The notes: a model not told the origin generated them from the sequence alone. A stretch of DNA of 64,000 nucleotides from Streptomyces pluripotens (GCF_000802245.2 NZ_CP021080.1:2294001-2358000), one strand, 5' to 3'. Counted from the stretch's first letter, positions 46,383 through 54,936 are shown. Made by a program: numbers and translations.

Positions 46383-46440
46383 GGGTGTTGCGAAAGTCCC
46401 GCACAGCACCCACGGCGCAGGACTTTCGAAACGCCCCCTA
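46383..46440. terminator. Inverted repeat between convergent genes
   Basis: AGGGTGTTGCGAAAGTCC (46383-46400) and GGACTTTCGAAACGCCCCCT (46421-46440) pair over about 17 positions with few mismatches. It reaches the GH26 stop. Most simply a bidirectional terminator; a miniature mobile element end is another reading. Confidence 0.6.
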
Positions 46441-47727
46441 GCGGCTCCGCGACCACCAGTCGAATCGGATGCAGAGCTTGCCACCGAGCCAGTACTCGAC
46501 CCAGTCGCCGAGGTCCAGCGGCGAGCAGTGGGCCGGAGGCTCCTGGGGCGGCTTCGGGTTCGGGGTGGGTGTGACGGGCGGCGTGGTTGCCGGAGCCGGC
46601 TGATCGGTCAGGCCGTACAGGGCTGCCCGGTAGACCCTCGACGACCTGGGGTTGTCGGTGCACTGCCATACGCCGTGTGGGCAGTAGTCGGTCAGCGTGT
46701 TGTACAGCGGTTTGTGTTCGTCGAACCAGGCGAGCATGTGTTTCATGTATTCCGCGTCGTCACCATTGCGAAAGAGCCCCCATTCCGGATAGGAAATGGG
46801 TTTGCCGTGGGCTTTCGCGAAATCTACGTGCTGCTGGAGGCCGTAAGGCTCTTTCACCTGCTCATCGAACGACTCTCCCGTCGGCTGGTCGTAGGAGTCC
46901 ATGCCGATGATGTCGACCGTGTCGTCACCCGGATAGCACTCGGTCCAGGGCACGGCGTCCCGGCCGCGGCTCGGTGCGAAATCGAACCGAAACTTCTGGC
47001 CCGGCACCGAACGCATGGTGGTGACGATCCTCCTCCAATACTTCTTCCAGTTCTCCGGATCCGGACCGCAGCGATGGGTGTACGTGGTGCCGTTCATCTC
47101 CCAGCCGAGCACGATCACCGTGTCCGGGACCTTCAACTCCACCAGCCGCTCGGCCAGAGCCTTGAAGTGAGGGTCGAACGCGCCGGCCGCACCCTGCCGC
47201 AGCAACGACCGCACCTGACCGTCGGGAACGTTCTCCTCGTTGCGTTCCTGCATCGGCACGTTGAGGACCAGCATCCGGTCCACCTGCTCGCGCCGCCAGT
47301 GAGCCCATACGTCCAGGAAGCCGGGTGGGCCCTCGATGTCACGCCAGCGGCCACCGGGCAGGTAGGTGTGGGCGACCTTCAGCTCGGTCCCGCCGAGCCA
47401 GTGGCTCAGCTCGGCCATGCGCGCGACCCCGCGCGGCCCGGAGTCGAGGAAGGCCCCGAACGGCGGAACCGTCTTGGCTCCCACCGGGGACACCGGGGAC
47501 AGTGCCTGGCCGCTCGGGACCGGGGCCACCGGAGCGGCCGAAGTCACCGGAGGTACCACGCCGACCGGTTTCTGGGTCGTCGGCGTGGGAGTGGGGGGAT
47601 CGGAGACCCGCACCACTCCCGGGCCGGCGGCGAAGCCAGGTCCGACCGCCAGGATGACCGTCGCGGCGACCGCCACCGCGATGACAGCCAGCCGTCGGGA
47701 CCGAGCCCTGCGCTGCTGTGGAGCCAT
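46438..47727 (-). CDS. Secreted glycoside hydrolase family 26 (mannanase-like)
   Basis: A 429-residue exported glycanase. An N-terminal signal/anchor (RRLAVIAVAVAATVILAVGP) and a Pro/Thr linker precede the catalytic barrel. GWEMNGT holds the acid/base Glu and SYPEWGL the nucleophile Glu, both as in GH26; DIIGMDSYD lies between. The C-terminal 60 residues are Pro-rich with two cysteines. It is transcribed towards the exopolysaccharide operon and probably trims a beta-mannan-type or the operon's own polymer. ATG 47727 has AGGAG six bases away. Confidence 0.87.
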   Translation of the reverse strand: MAPQQRRARSRRLAVIAVAVAATVILAVGPGFAAGPGVVRVSDPPTPTPTTQKPVGVVPPVTSAAPVAPVPSGQALSPVSPVGAKTVPPFGAFLDSGPRGVARMAELSHWLGGTELKVAHTYLPGGRWRDIEGPPGFLDVWAHWRREQVDRMLVLNVPMQERNEENVPDGQVRSLLRQGAAGAFDPHFKALAERLVELKVPDTVIVLGWEMNGTTYTHRCGPDPENWKKYWRRIVTTMRSVPGQKFRFDFAPSRGRDAVPWTECYPGDDTVDIIGMDSYDQPTGESFDEQVKEPYGLQQHVDFAKAHGKPISYPEWGLFRNGDDAEYMKHMLAWFDEHKPLYNTLTDYCPHGVWQCTDNPRSSRVYRAALYGLTDQPAPATTPPVTPTPNPKPPQEPPAHCSPLDLGDWVEYWLGGKLCIRFDWWSRSR

Positions 47728-47879
47728 GCCCGCTCCTCTCTCCACTCGCCCATCGGAGTCCAGGAAATACCTGGCTACTGACACTCAGTCATATCAATAT
47801 GAATTTCGCCAGTGCGGTTACGGCTTTCAGGTGGCCTTCACCCTCGCACGAGCGAACGGATGAGAAGGAAGAAATCGTC

Positions 47880-49220
47880 GTGTCGCTGCTGGACAATCGT
47901 GTCCCCGCAGTTCTGCTACGCATCGATCGGAATCCATTCCACCACGGCACCCTGGGCGCCGTGCGCTCGCTTGGCAGAGCGGGGGTGGAGGTGCACGTCG
48001 TCGCCGACTCCGCGGGAAGCCCCCTGCACAGGTCCCGTTTCGTGCGCCAGTTGCATCCGCCACCGCGCCCCGGCGCCTCCCCTGATGAGATCGCGGCAAC
48101 GTTGCTTCACGTGGCGGCCCGCTTCCCGCGCCCTGCGGTGCTGCTCCCGATGGACGACGCGAGCGCCGTCACCGTCAGCCGACTGCGTGCGGTGCTGGCC
48201 CCCGCCTATCTGCTGCCACAGCAGCCCGAGGCGCTACCGGAACGCGTGGCGGACAAGGCAGAACTGGCCCGGATCTGCGCCGCCGCCGGTGTTCCGCATC
48301 CAGTGACCCTGGTCCCGGACAGCGCCGAGGAGGCCGCGGCTGCCACCTGGCGGTTGGGGCCTCCGGTGGTGGCCAAGTGGAGCCGGCCCTGGCTGGTGCC
48401 GGGCGGCTGCGGACTGCGTTCGACGATGGTGGTGCGCTCGGCCGGGGAAGCACGGCAGCTGTACCGGCGCGCCGGGGAGGCGGGCAGCAGACTGCTGCTC
48501 CAGGCCTTCCTGCCGCCCGGACCGGACCGCGACTGGTTCTTCCACGGATATGCCGACCGCACCGGTGCCGTCCGGGCCGGCGGCCCCGGACGCAAACACC
48601 AGGCCTGGCCGCGCGGGGCAGGTCTGACGGCGGTCGGCCAGTGGACGCCCAACCCGCACGTGCAGGCGCTGGCCGAGCGACTCACCGACGAGTTGGGCTA
48701 CCGGGGCATCTTCGACCTGGACTTCCGCCGCTGCGGCAGTACCGGCCGCTACCACCTGCTCGACTTCAACCCGCGTCCCGGCGCCCAATTCCGGCTGTTC
48801 ACCGACAGCGCGGGCCTGGACGTGGTGCGAGCGCAGCACCTGGACCTGACGCTCCGTCCACTGCCGGACGGGGTTCCGCTGCCCGGTCGGGAGTTCGTGG
48901 TGGAGAACTACGCTCCGCTGGCCGCGCTGCGCCCCGCGCCCCAGGGACGGGAACTGGCCTGGCACGCGACGGACGACCGGGCGCCGGGTCGGGCGATGTG
49001 GGCCCTGTGGGGCCGGCACGCTGCGGGCCGGCTCGCCGCGCGGCTGCGCCACCGGGCGGCCGCCACACCTGCGGCACCGACCCGCCTGGTGCACCAGGGG
49101 GGTGCCCAGGACGACCTCTCCCACGACCGGCCGACAGCCTTGTCGGCAGCCCTGCCGACAACCCTGCCGGAGGACTTCCCCGACGACTTGCACGACGACC
49201 AGAAAGCGAGCAGTTGCTGA
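47880..49220 (+). CDS. ATP-grasp domain protein
   Basis: A 446-residue cytosolic enzyme of the ATP-grasp fold (COG3919-type, from memory). The N-terminal preATP-grasp part has VPAVLLRIDRNPFHHGTLGA; the grasp part has PPVVAKWSRPW (ATP lysine), FHGYADRTGAVRAGGPGRKH and the metal/phosphate block FDLDFRRCGSTGRYHLLDFNPRPGAQF, quoted in pieces: DLDFR and LLDFNPRPG. ATP-grasp enzymes join a carboxylate to an amine through an acyl phosphate. The substrate is unknown. Its stop overlaps the flavoprotein start by one base. Confidence 0.85.
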   Translation: MSLLDNRVPAVLLRIDRNPFHHGTLGAVRSLGRAGVEVHVVADSAGSPLHRSRFVRQLHPPPRPGASPDEIAATLLHVAARFPRPAVLLPMDDASAVTVSRLRAVLAPAYLLPQQPEALPERVADKAELARICAAAGVPHPVTLVPDSAEEAAAATWRLGPPVVAKWSRPWLVPGGCGLRSTMVVRSAGEARQLYRRAGEAGSRLLLQAFLPPGPDRDWFFHGYADRTGAVRAGGPGRKHQAWPRGAGLTAVGQWTPNPHVQALAERLTDELGYRGIFDLDFRRCGSTGRYHLLDFNPRPGAQFRLFTDSAGLDVVRAQHLDLTLRPLPDGVPLPGREFVVENYAPLAALRPAPQGRELAWHATDDRAPGRAMWALWGRHAAGRLAARLRHRAAATPAAPTRLVHQGGAQDDLSHDRPTALSAALPTTLPEDFPDDLHDDQKASSC

Positions 49221-50476
49221 TGTACGACCTCCTGGTGGTGGGCGCGGGCCCGTACGGCCTGTCCATCGCGTCACACGCCGCGACGGCCGGGCTGAACGTC
49301 CACGTCCTCGGGCGGCCCATGGATTCCTGGCGCGACCACATGCCCCGCGGCATGTTCCTCAAGTCGGAACCGTGGGCCTCCAACCTCTCCGATCCCGAGG
49401 GCCGTTGGCGGCTCGACGTCTTCTGCGCCTTTCGCGGCATGACGGCCCGGCACGCTGAACCGATTCCGCTGGAGGTGTTCACCGAGTACGGCCTGTGGTT
49501 CGCCCACAACGCCGTGCCCACGGTCGACGAGCGGACGGTGGTCCGGGTGGCACCCCGCACCGGCGGTTTCGAGGCCGTCACCGAGGACGGGGAGACGCTG
49601 TCCGCGAAGACGGTCGTGCTGGCCGTGGGCGCGCTGCCGTTCGCCGTGGTCCCGGCCTCACTACGCCACCTGCCCCCGACCCTGGTCTCACACAGCAGCC
49701 ACCACGCTGACCTGGACCAGTTCCGTGACCAGGACGTCACTGTGATCGGCGGCGGCCAGGCGGCCCTGGAGACGGCCGCGCTCCTTCGGGAACAGGGCAC
49801 CCGAACACGGGTGCTCGTCCGCGAAGACCGACTCCGCTGGAACGACGTGCCACCGCCTTGCCATCGCCCCTGGTGGCGCGCGGCCCGCAGCCCGCACAGC
49901 GGCTTGGGCCCCGGTTGGCGGAACTGGTTCTACTCCGAGCGTCCCGACCTGTACCGACGGCTGCCGGAGCGGACCCGGACCAGGATCGCAGCCGAAGCAC
50001 TCGGTCCGGCGGGCGCCTGGTGGGTGCGCGAGCGGGTGGAGCGGCAGGTGGAGGTGCTGCTCGACCGGGAAGTCGTGACGGCGTGTGAAGTGCCGAACGG
50101 GCTGCGCCTGGAGGCTGCGGGGCGCCGAGGTGGAACCCGGGTGTGGGAGACCGAGCACGTCATCGCGGCCACCGGCTTCCGTGCCTCCGGCGACCGGCTG
50201 TCTCTGCTCTGCCCCGAGCTGCGAGCGCTACTGGCAACGGGCACCGACGGGGCACCCGAGGTGGGGGTGGAGTTCGAGTCGTCGTACCCCGGCCTGTTCC
50301 TGGCCGGTCTGGCCACGGCCGCGAGCTTCGGTCCGGCGATGCGGTTCGTGCACGGCGCGACCTTCACCGCGGGCACGCTGGTCCGCGGCGTACGGCGGCG
50401 GCTGCGCACAGGGCCGGCCGACTGGCGTATCCCGGCTGGCCGGCGTGGCGAGGCTGCGGTAGCGGTACGCCGTTAA
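49220..50476 (+). CDS. FAD-dependent oxidoreductase (flavin monooxygenase-like)
   Basis: A 418-residue two-dinucleotide-domain flavoprotein. The FAD motif VVGAGPYGLSIASHA is at 6-20 and an NAD(P)H motif VIGGGQAALETAALL near 173-187; ATGFRASGD is the late ATG motif. The protein looks like lysine/ornithine N-oxygenases and related monooxygenases, but the substrate cannot be read. It is coupled to the ATP-grasp gene, so both likely act on one small molecule or amino-acid-like decoration. Confidence 0.86.
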   Translation: MYDLLVVGAGPYGLSIASHAATAGLNVHVLGRPMDSWRDHMPRGMFLKSEPWASNLSDPEGRWRLDVFCAFRGMTARHAEPIPLEVFTEYGLWFAHNAVPTVDERTVVRVAPRTGGFEAVTEDGETLSAKTVVLAVGALPFAVVPASLRHLPPTLVSHSSHHADLDQFRDQDVTVIGGGQAALETAALLREQGTRTRVLVREDRLRWNDVPPPCHRPWWRAARSPHSGLGPGWRNWFYSERPDLYRRLPERTRTRIAAEALGPAGAWWVRERVERQVEVLLDREVVTACEVPNGLRLEAAGRRGGTRVWETEHVIAATGFRASGDRLSLLCPELRALLATGTDGAPEVGVEFESSYPGLFLAGLATAASFGPAMRFVHGATFTAGTLVRGVRRRLRTGPADWRIPAGRRGEAAVAVRR

Positions 50477-50528
50477 AAAATGCCGTGGGGCGGCGGGGTG
50501 CCGGGCGCTCGGTCCGGCACCCGGCGCA

Positions 50529-51437
50529 CTACCTACGGGCGGCGGTACGGCCGCGACGGTACAGGATCGCCCCGGCCGCGATCAGCACGGCACTGGCGGC
50601 CGAGGTCGCGAGCATCGCCTGGGACTCACCACCCGTGTGCGGAAGGCTGGGCGGGGAGCCCGGGTGGTGGTGCCCGCCGCCCCCGCCACCAGGCGGAGCG
50701 GTCTCGCCACCACCGGGAGGCGTGCTCTGACCACCACCAGGCGGAGTCGTCCCACCACCACCAGGAGGCGTGCTCTGACCACCACCAGGCGGAGTCGTCC
50801 CACCACCACCAGGAGGCGTGCTCTGACCACCACCAGGCGGAGTCGTCCCACCACCACCAGGAGGCGTGCTCTGACCACCACCAGGCGGAGTCGTCCCACC
50901 ACCACCAGGAGGCGTGCTCTGACCACCACCAGGCGGAGTCGTCCCACCACCACCAGGAGGCGTGCTCTGACCACCACCAGGCGGAGTCGTCCCACCACCA
51001 CCAGGAGGCGTGCTCTGACCACCACCAGGCGGAGTCGTCCCACCACCACCGTAAGGAGGAGGGGTGGGGTGATGGCCACCGGAGCCCGGATGGTCTCCGT
51101 AACCGCCGGAGTCTCCGTAACCGGAGTCGTCGGAGTCGTCCGAGTCACGGTGCTGGCCACGGTAGGGGTTACCCCAGTGTCCACTCGGAACGTATTGGTT
51201 GGCACAGGAGTTGCCGAAGGCCGGGTTCAACGCGGCCGCCGCATCGACGGAGTTGCCGCAGATGTTGACCGGAATGTTCACCGGGGCCTGGATGTTGTTG
51301 CCGGACAGCACGCCGGGCGAGCCCTGGGCGGCGCCGTGCGCGTGGGAGTCGGCGAGTGCGGCGCTGGCGCTATACAACGACAGCACGCCGGTCGCGGCAG
51401 CGGCCACGACCATGCCCTTACTGAGGGTCTGTCGCAA
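50529..51437 (-). CDS. Wall-anchored chaplin with one chaplin domain and a 16-residue repeat stalk
   Basis: A 302-residue surface protein. Signal peptide ends at AALA-D near residue 29. One chaplin domain (GSPGVLSGNNIQAPVNIPVN, ICGNSVDAAAALNPAFGNSC) follows. Then a His/Asp/Gly-rich part, about seven copies of TTPPGGGQSTPPGGGG, and a sorting end: SLPHTGG, hydrophobic helix, RRGRTAARR. Classic long chaplins ChpA-C carry two chaplin domains and LAxTG; this one has one and an LPxTG. TTG at 51437 is the start (MRQTLSKGM), with AGGAAG upstream. It occupies the ChpA position next to the short chaplin. Confidence 0.88.
   Translation of the reverse strand: MRQTLSKGMVVAAAATGVLSLYSASAALADSHAHGAAQGSPGVLSGNNIQAPVNIPVNICGNSVDAAAALNPAFGNSCANQYVPSGHWGNPYRGQHRDSDDSDDSGYGDSGGYGDHPGSGGHHPTPPPYGGGGTTPPGGGQSTPPGGGGTTPPGGGQSTPPGGGGTTPPGGGQSTPPGGGGTTPPGGGQSTPPGGGGTTPPGGGQSTPPGGGGTTPPGGGQSTPPGGGGTTPPGGGQSTPPGGGETAPPGGGGGGHHHPGSPPSLPHTGGESQAMLATSAASAVLIAAGAILYRRGRTAARR
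50723..51050 (-). repeat. 48-bp perfect tandem repeat in the chaplin gene
   Basis: Seven tandem units (the last incomplete), period 48, starting at each TGCTCTGA (50723, 50771, 50819, 50867, 50915, 50963, 51011). Units look identical base for base, encoding a 16-residue Thr/Pro/Gly unit. Confidence 0.95.
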
Positions 51438-51557
51438 TCTCGTTGTCTTCCTACTCGAAGATGCGGGAAGGCCGGCCCCGGAACGCAGGATCGACGGATC
51501 GATGGTCCGAGGCCGGCCAGAACGCAGCCTGTGAGCTGGTGCGTTGTTCGACGAACG

Positions 51558-51785
51558 TCAGTCGTTCACGCAGGTGTTGCCGAACGCCGGGTTCAGCAGA
51601 CCGATGACGTCGATGCTGTTGCCGCAGACGTTGACCGGGATGTGGACCGGAACCTGGACCACGTTGCCGGAGAGGACGCCCGGGGAACCGACGGCGGCGC
51701 CCTCGGCCCCGGCGTCGGCGAAGGCGGGGGCCGCCCCGCCCAGCGCCAGGATCGCGCCAGCGACGACAGCAGCGCTCTTCTTCAT
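51558..51785 (-). CDS. chpD: Short chaplin
   Basis: A 75-residue secreted chaplin. Signal peptide MKKSAAVVAGAILALGGAAP, cleaved after AFA. One chaplin domain: GSPGVLSGNVVQVPVHIPVN, VCGNSIDVIGLLNPAFGNTC, ending VND. ATG 51785 has AGAAGGGAAAG seven bases away; a GTG/ATG 24 bases upstream is less likely. The order long chaplin, short chaplin, rodlins matches chpA-chpD-rdlA-rdlB in S. coelicolor from memory. Confidence 0.92.
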   Translation of the reverse strand: MKKSAAVVAGAILALGGAAPAFADAGAEGAAVGSPGVLSGNVVQVPVHIPVNVCGNSIDVIGLLNPAFGNTCVND

Positions 51786-52078
51786 AGACTTTCCCTTCTC
51801 TGCGGTCATGCCCCTATGACGGCCGAAACCGAGCGAGCACAGCTTGAACGGCTCGCACCATGACCGGCAGGCTGTAGAACGAGGGATAGACAGCCGAAGA
51901 AACTACGGAACGCGCGTCGCCCCTGAATTCACTCGAACGCCTTCAGAGAATTGACACGTTGGCGGATACGCTCGGCATACAACACAGAAACGCTTCTTCG
52001 AGAAGTGACAACCAAAGCCGCCCGGACGGCGGCACCGAATATCGGCACGCCGCCCGAGCGGTCCTGAACCGGCCTGCC
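51786..52078. other. Spacer, no gene seen
   Basis: 293 bases between chpD and the first rodlin, both on the minus strand. The chpD promoter should lie here. Relatively AT-rich around 51880-51990. Confidence 0.4.
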
Positions 52079-52489
52079 TCAGTGGTTGGCCACGCCGTTG
52101 CCCGCCAGGACGGAGATGTCGTCCAGGATGTGCGAGAGCGCCTCGTCATCCTTGGCCTGGGTCGAGTTCTCGGCGCACTGCTGGTTCTGCGGCGAGGACA
52201 GGACCGGGATGTCCTGGACGCCGACGTTGACGACCGCGAGAACCGACTGGACGTCCGCCTTCGCCGGCAGGCCGACACAGAGCTTGTTCACGGAGCTCTG
52301 CACCAGCGTGGCCTGCGGGCTCATGTCGCCGCTCGTCACGCTGTTGCCGAACGCCTGAGAGGCACCGTTGCCGCTGAACGACGTGGTGCCCGTGTCGTTG
52401 CCGATGGCAAGCGCCTGGGGGGCTGCCGCCGCCGACACACCGACGAAGGACGCGGCGACCGCCGCCGCGGCCATTGCCTTCTTCAGCAT
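52079..52489 (-). CDS. rdlA: Rodlin
   Basis: A 136-residue secreted rodlin. Signal peptide [20 protein letters not shown], cleaved near PQALA. Core: [40 protein letters not shown] and [20 protein letters not shown], with the two conserved cysteines. Rodlins organise chaplin fibrils into the rodlet layer of aerial hyphae and spores. This copy differs from the other two: [10 protein letters not shown] and DDEALSHI. It is divergent from the next rodlin. Confidence 0.92.
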   Translation of the reverse strand: MLKKAMAAAAVAASFVGVSAAAAPQALAIGNDTGTTSFSGNGASQAFGNSVTSGDMSPQATLVQSSVNKLCVGLPAKADVQSVLAVVNVGVQDIPVLSSPQNQQCAENSTQAKDDEALSHILDDISVLAGNGVANH

Positions 52490-52749
52490 TTCGCTTTCCT
52501 TTCCTGGCTCCTCGCCAAGACGCACGTTCCTGCCCTCGCATCAACCGGAACAGCGCGGATTGGTTGCGGGGCATCACCCGATCGGATCGTTCGACGCGAC
52601 GGAATCGGTGGAATTCAAGCACCGGCGCCCGAGCCCGCCGCGCGCCCCCCGATGGGCCATCAGAGTGAATCGGAGCAACTCGTCGATGCGATGGGCAGTT
52701 GAACCAGGACGCTCCGGTGGACGGGGTTTCTTCAGAAGGGAATGAGTAA
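52490..52749. promoter_or_regulatory. Divergent rodlin promoter region
   Basis: 260 bases between divergent rodlin genes. Both promoters must lie here. Rodlins are strongly induced in aerial hyphae. No exact sigma-factor site is claimed. Confidence 0.5.
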
Positions 52750-53160
52750 GTGATCAAGAAGGTTCTGGCTTCCGCCGCGGTCGCCGCCTCTGTCGTCGGT
52801 GCTTCCGCCGCCGCCGCGTCGCCGGCCCTGGCCATCGGCAACGACACGGGCACCACCTCCTTCAGCGGCAACGGTGCCTCGCAGGCGTTCGGCAACTCGG
52901 CCACCTACGGCAACATGAGCCCGCAGATGGCCCTCATCCAGGGCTCGCTGAACAAGCCCTGCATCGGCCTGCCGGCGAAGCTCAACGCCCAGTCGCTGGT
53001 CGGCCTGGTCAACGTCGGCGTGCAGGACATCCCGATCCTGTCCTCGCCGCAGAACCAGCAGTGCACGGAGAACTCGACCCAGGCCAAGGGCGACGAGCCG
53101 CTCTCGCACATCCTGGACGACATCTCCGCCCTGTCCGGCAACGGCGCCGGCAACAGCTGA
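52750..53160 (+). CDS. rdlB: Rodlin
   Basis: A 136-residue secreted rodlin. Signal peptide MIKKVLASAAVAASVVGASA, then the core [40 protein letters not shown] and [20 protein letters not shown] with both cysteines. GTG start at 52750 after AAGGGAATG. The last 150 coding bases before the end (53005-53154) are identical to the following rodlin gene. A terminator follows at 53188-53216. Confidence 0.93.
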   Translation: MIKKVLASAAVAASVVGASAAAASPALAIGNDTGTTSFSGNGASQAFGNSATYGNMSPQMALIQGSLNKPCIGLPAKLNAQSLVGLVNVGVQDIPILSSPQNQQCTENSTQAKGDEPLSHILDDISALSGNGAGNS

Positions 53161-53187
53161 GCACCGCTGGCCCCTGACGGGCCTACG

Positions 53188-53216
53188 ACGGGCCGCCGAA
53201 CCCTTCGGCGGCCCGT
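53188..53216 (+). terminator. Terminator of rdlB
   Basis: ACGGGCCGCCGAA and TTCGGCGGCCCGT form a perfect 13-bp stem with loop CCC, 28 bases after the stop. Confidence 0.75.
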
Positions 53217-53397
53217 CCGCCGTTTCCGGACCCGGGCCCACGGTGCCGCCCTTTCATCCCGGGCAACAGACGGCGCTTGTGCACTCATCACACTGCGCTG
53301 GTCCGAACGGGGCAAAGAGCGCAACCCCGGAGGGGTTCCCACCGTTGACGATCATGCAACTCCTCCCCGGAGTCCGCCTTTCGAAAGGGACAGAAAC

Positions 53398-53805
53398 ATG
53401 AAGAAGCTGTGGGCAACCGCGGCTGTTGCCGCCTCTGTCGCCGGTCTCGCCGGAGCGGCGGCCCCCCAGGCCCTCGCCATCGGTGACGACCACGGCACCA
53501 CGTCGTTCAGCGGCAATGGCGCCTCGCAGGCGTTCGGCAACTCGGCCACCTTCGGCGACATGAGCCCGCAGCTCTCGCTGGTCCAGGGTTCGCTGAACAA
53601 GCCCTGCATCGGTCTGCCGGCGAAGGTCAACGCCCAGTCGATCCTTGCTCTGGTCAACGTCGGCGTGCAGGACATCCCGATCCTGTCCTCGCCGCAGAAC
53701 CAGCAGTGCACGGAGAACTCGACCCAGGCCAAGGGCGACGAGCCGCTCTCGCACATCCTGGACGACATCTCCGCCCTGTCCGGCAACGGCGCCGGCAACG
53801 GCTGA
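53398..53805 (+). CDS. Third rodlin
   Basis: A 135-residue secreted rodlin with the same layout: [20 protein letters not shown] signal, [40 protein letters not shown] and the QQCTEN cysteine. S. coelicolor has two rodlins, so this is an additional copy. Protein identity with the preceding rodlin is high, and the DNA of 53650-53799 equals 53005-53154. ATG 53398 follows GAAAGGGAC. The signal peptide region differs clearly from rdlB, so the similarity is not a simple recent whole-gene copy. Confidence 0.9.
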   Translation: MKKLWATAAVAASVAGLAGAAAPQALAIGDDHGTTSFSGNGASQAFGNSATFGDMSPQLSLVQGSLNKPCIGLPAKVNAQSILALVNVGVQDIPILSSPQNQQCTENSTQAKGDEPLSHILDDISALSGNGAGNG

Positions 53806-53817
53806 GCAAGCCCTCCT

Positions 53818-53856
53818 CGGCGGCGGGTCACCGGTTCCTCCGGTGACCCGCCGCCG
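53818..53856 (+). terminator. Terminator of the third rodlin
   Basis: CGGCGGCGGGTCACCGG and its exact complement CCGGTGACCCGCCGCCG form a perfect 17-bp stem with loop TTCCT, 12 bases after the stop, followed by CTGCTTTC. Confidence 0.8.
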
Positions 53857-53912
53857 CTGCTTTCGACGGTATCGGCGGCCCTCCGTGACCAGTGGTGGAT
53901 CCCACGGTGGCC

Positions 53913-54077
53913 TAGTGCCGCACCAGGCGACGTTCGCCCCGTCGCGACGCCCGGCACGCTCGCCGCACCGACCGAAAGCCCACGTACATCCCGTACGAGG
54001 ACGTCCGGCCAGCACGCCGAAAACACCCACCGAACACCACTCCTTGACGGGCAAACGTCGCCTGCCGCGGCACTAGG
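53913..54077. mobile_element. MITE-like element with 24-bp terminal inverted repeats
   Basis: Left end CCTAGTGCCGCACCAGGCGACGTT-type (53913-53936) and right end (54054-54077) are inverted copies with 22 of 24 positions matching; pairing extends weakly inward (TTCGCCC against TTTGCCC). Both ends contain CTAG at the outside, consistent with a CTAG target duplication as reported for IS701-family elements. The 117-base inside has no full gene. The outer right end includes the stop codon of the ABC permease. Confidence 0.75.
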
Positions 54078-54936
54078 AGACGATGTCCTTGCGCGCGAAT
54101 CCCCGGAAGGCCAGCGCGAACAACACGAGGGCGTACGTGAGGGACAGTGCGGTGCCCTGGATCATGCCGGACCACTCGGGGTGTGGCTGGACGGCGTCGG
54201 CCCAGGCGAACTGCCAATGGGCGGGCAGGAAGTTCCGCCAGTGTCCGAGGGCGGTGACGGCGTCCAGCACGTTGCCGACGATGGTCAGGCCTACCGCGCC
54301 GCCGACCGCTCCCAACGGCGCGTCCGTCTTGGTCGACAGCCAGAACGCCAGCCCTGCGGTGACCAGTTGGGAGACGAAGATGTACGCCACCGTCAGCGCG
54401 AGCCGCTGTGCCGCCGTAGCGGTGTCCAGTGCGCCCCCGGTGGGGATCTGCAACGGGCCCCAGCCGTAGGCGGCCGTGCCGACGGCGAGGGCCACCACCG
54501 GCAGCAGCAACATCGCGGCCAGGCTCAGCCCGAGTGCCACGGCGAGCTTGGACAGCAGCAGCCGGGCGCGGGGCACAGGTGCGGCGAGCAGGTAGCGCAG
54601 GGAGGACCAGCCGGCCTCCGAGGCGACCGTGTCCCCGCAGAACAGGGCGACCGGGATGACGAGCAGGAAACCGGCCGAGACGAACAGGTTCACCGCGGCG
54701 AAGTTGGCGCCGGACGCGGTGGCCGTGTCCATCAGGGTGATCCGGTTGTTCCGGCCGCCGGGGTCGCCGCCCACGGCGAAGGCGATCAGCAGCACGAACG
54801 GCAGGGCGGCGAGGATCGCCCCCATGACCAGGGTGCGGCGCCGCTTGAGCTGGCGCACCAGCTCCACGCGCAGGGGCAGGGTGCGGCCCGCGCGGTAGCC
54901 GGACACCGCCCCGGTGCGTTCGGCGAACGTGCTCAT
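54073..54936 (-). CDS. ABC transporter permease
   Basis: A 287-residue membrane protein with six hydrophobic segments (about 38-58, 90-112, 132-160, 170-190, 205-225, 255-275). The pattern matches ABC-2-type permeases that work with a stand-alone ATPase. It starts within the stop of the ATPase-hydrolase gene (ATGA), so the pair is coupled. Its TAG stop coincides with the CTAG at the end of the adjacent MITE-like element. Confidence 0.86.
   Translation of the reverse strand: MSTFAERTGAVSGYRAGRTLPLRVELVRQLKRRRTLVMGAILAALPFVLLIAFAVGGDPGGRNNRITLMDTATASGANFAAVNLFVSAGFLLVIPVALFCGDTVASEAGWSSLRYLLAAPVPRARLLLSKLAVALGLSLAAMLLLPVVALAVGTAAYGWGPLQIPTGGALDTATAAQRLALTVAYIFVSQLVTAGLAFWLSTKTDAPLGAVGGAVGLTIVGNVLDAVTALGHWRNFLPAHWQFAWADAVQPHPEWSGMIQGTALSLTYALVLFALAFRGFARKDIVS

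Noticed and set aside
50723..51050. Possible CRISPR array from 48-bp periodicity
   Set aside because: There are no variable spacers; units are directly adjacent and encode a protein stalk.
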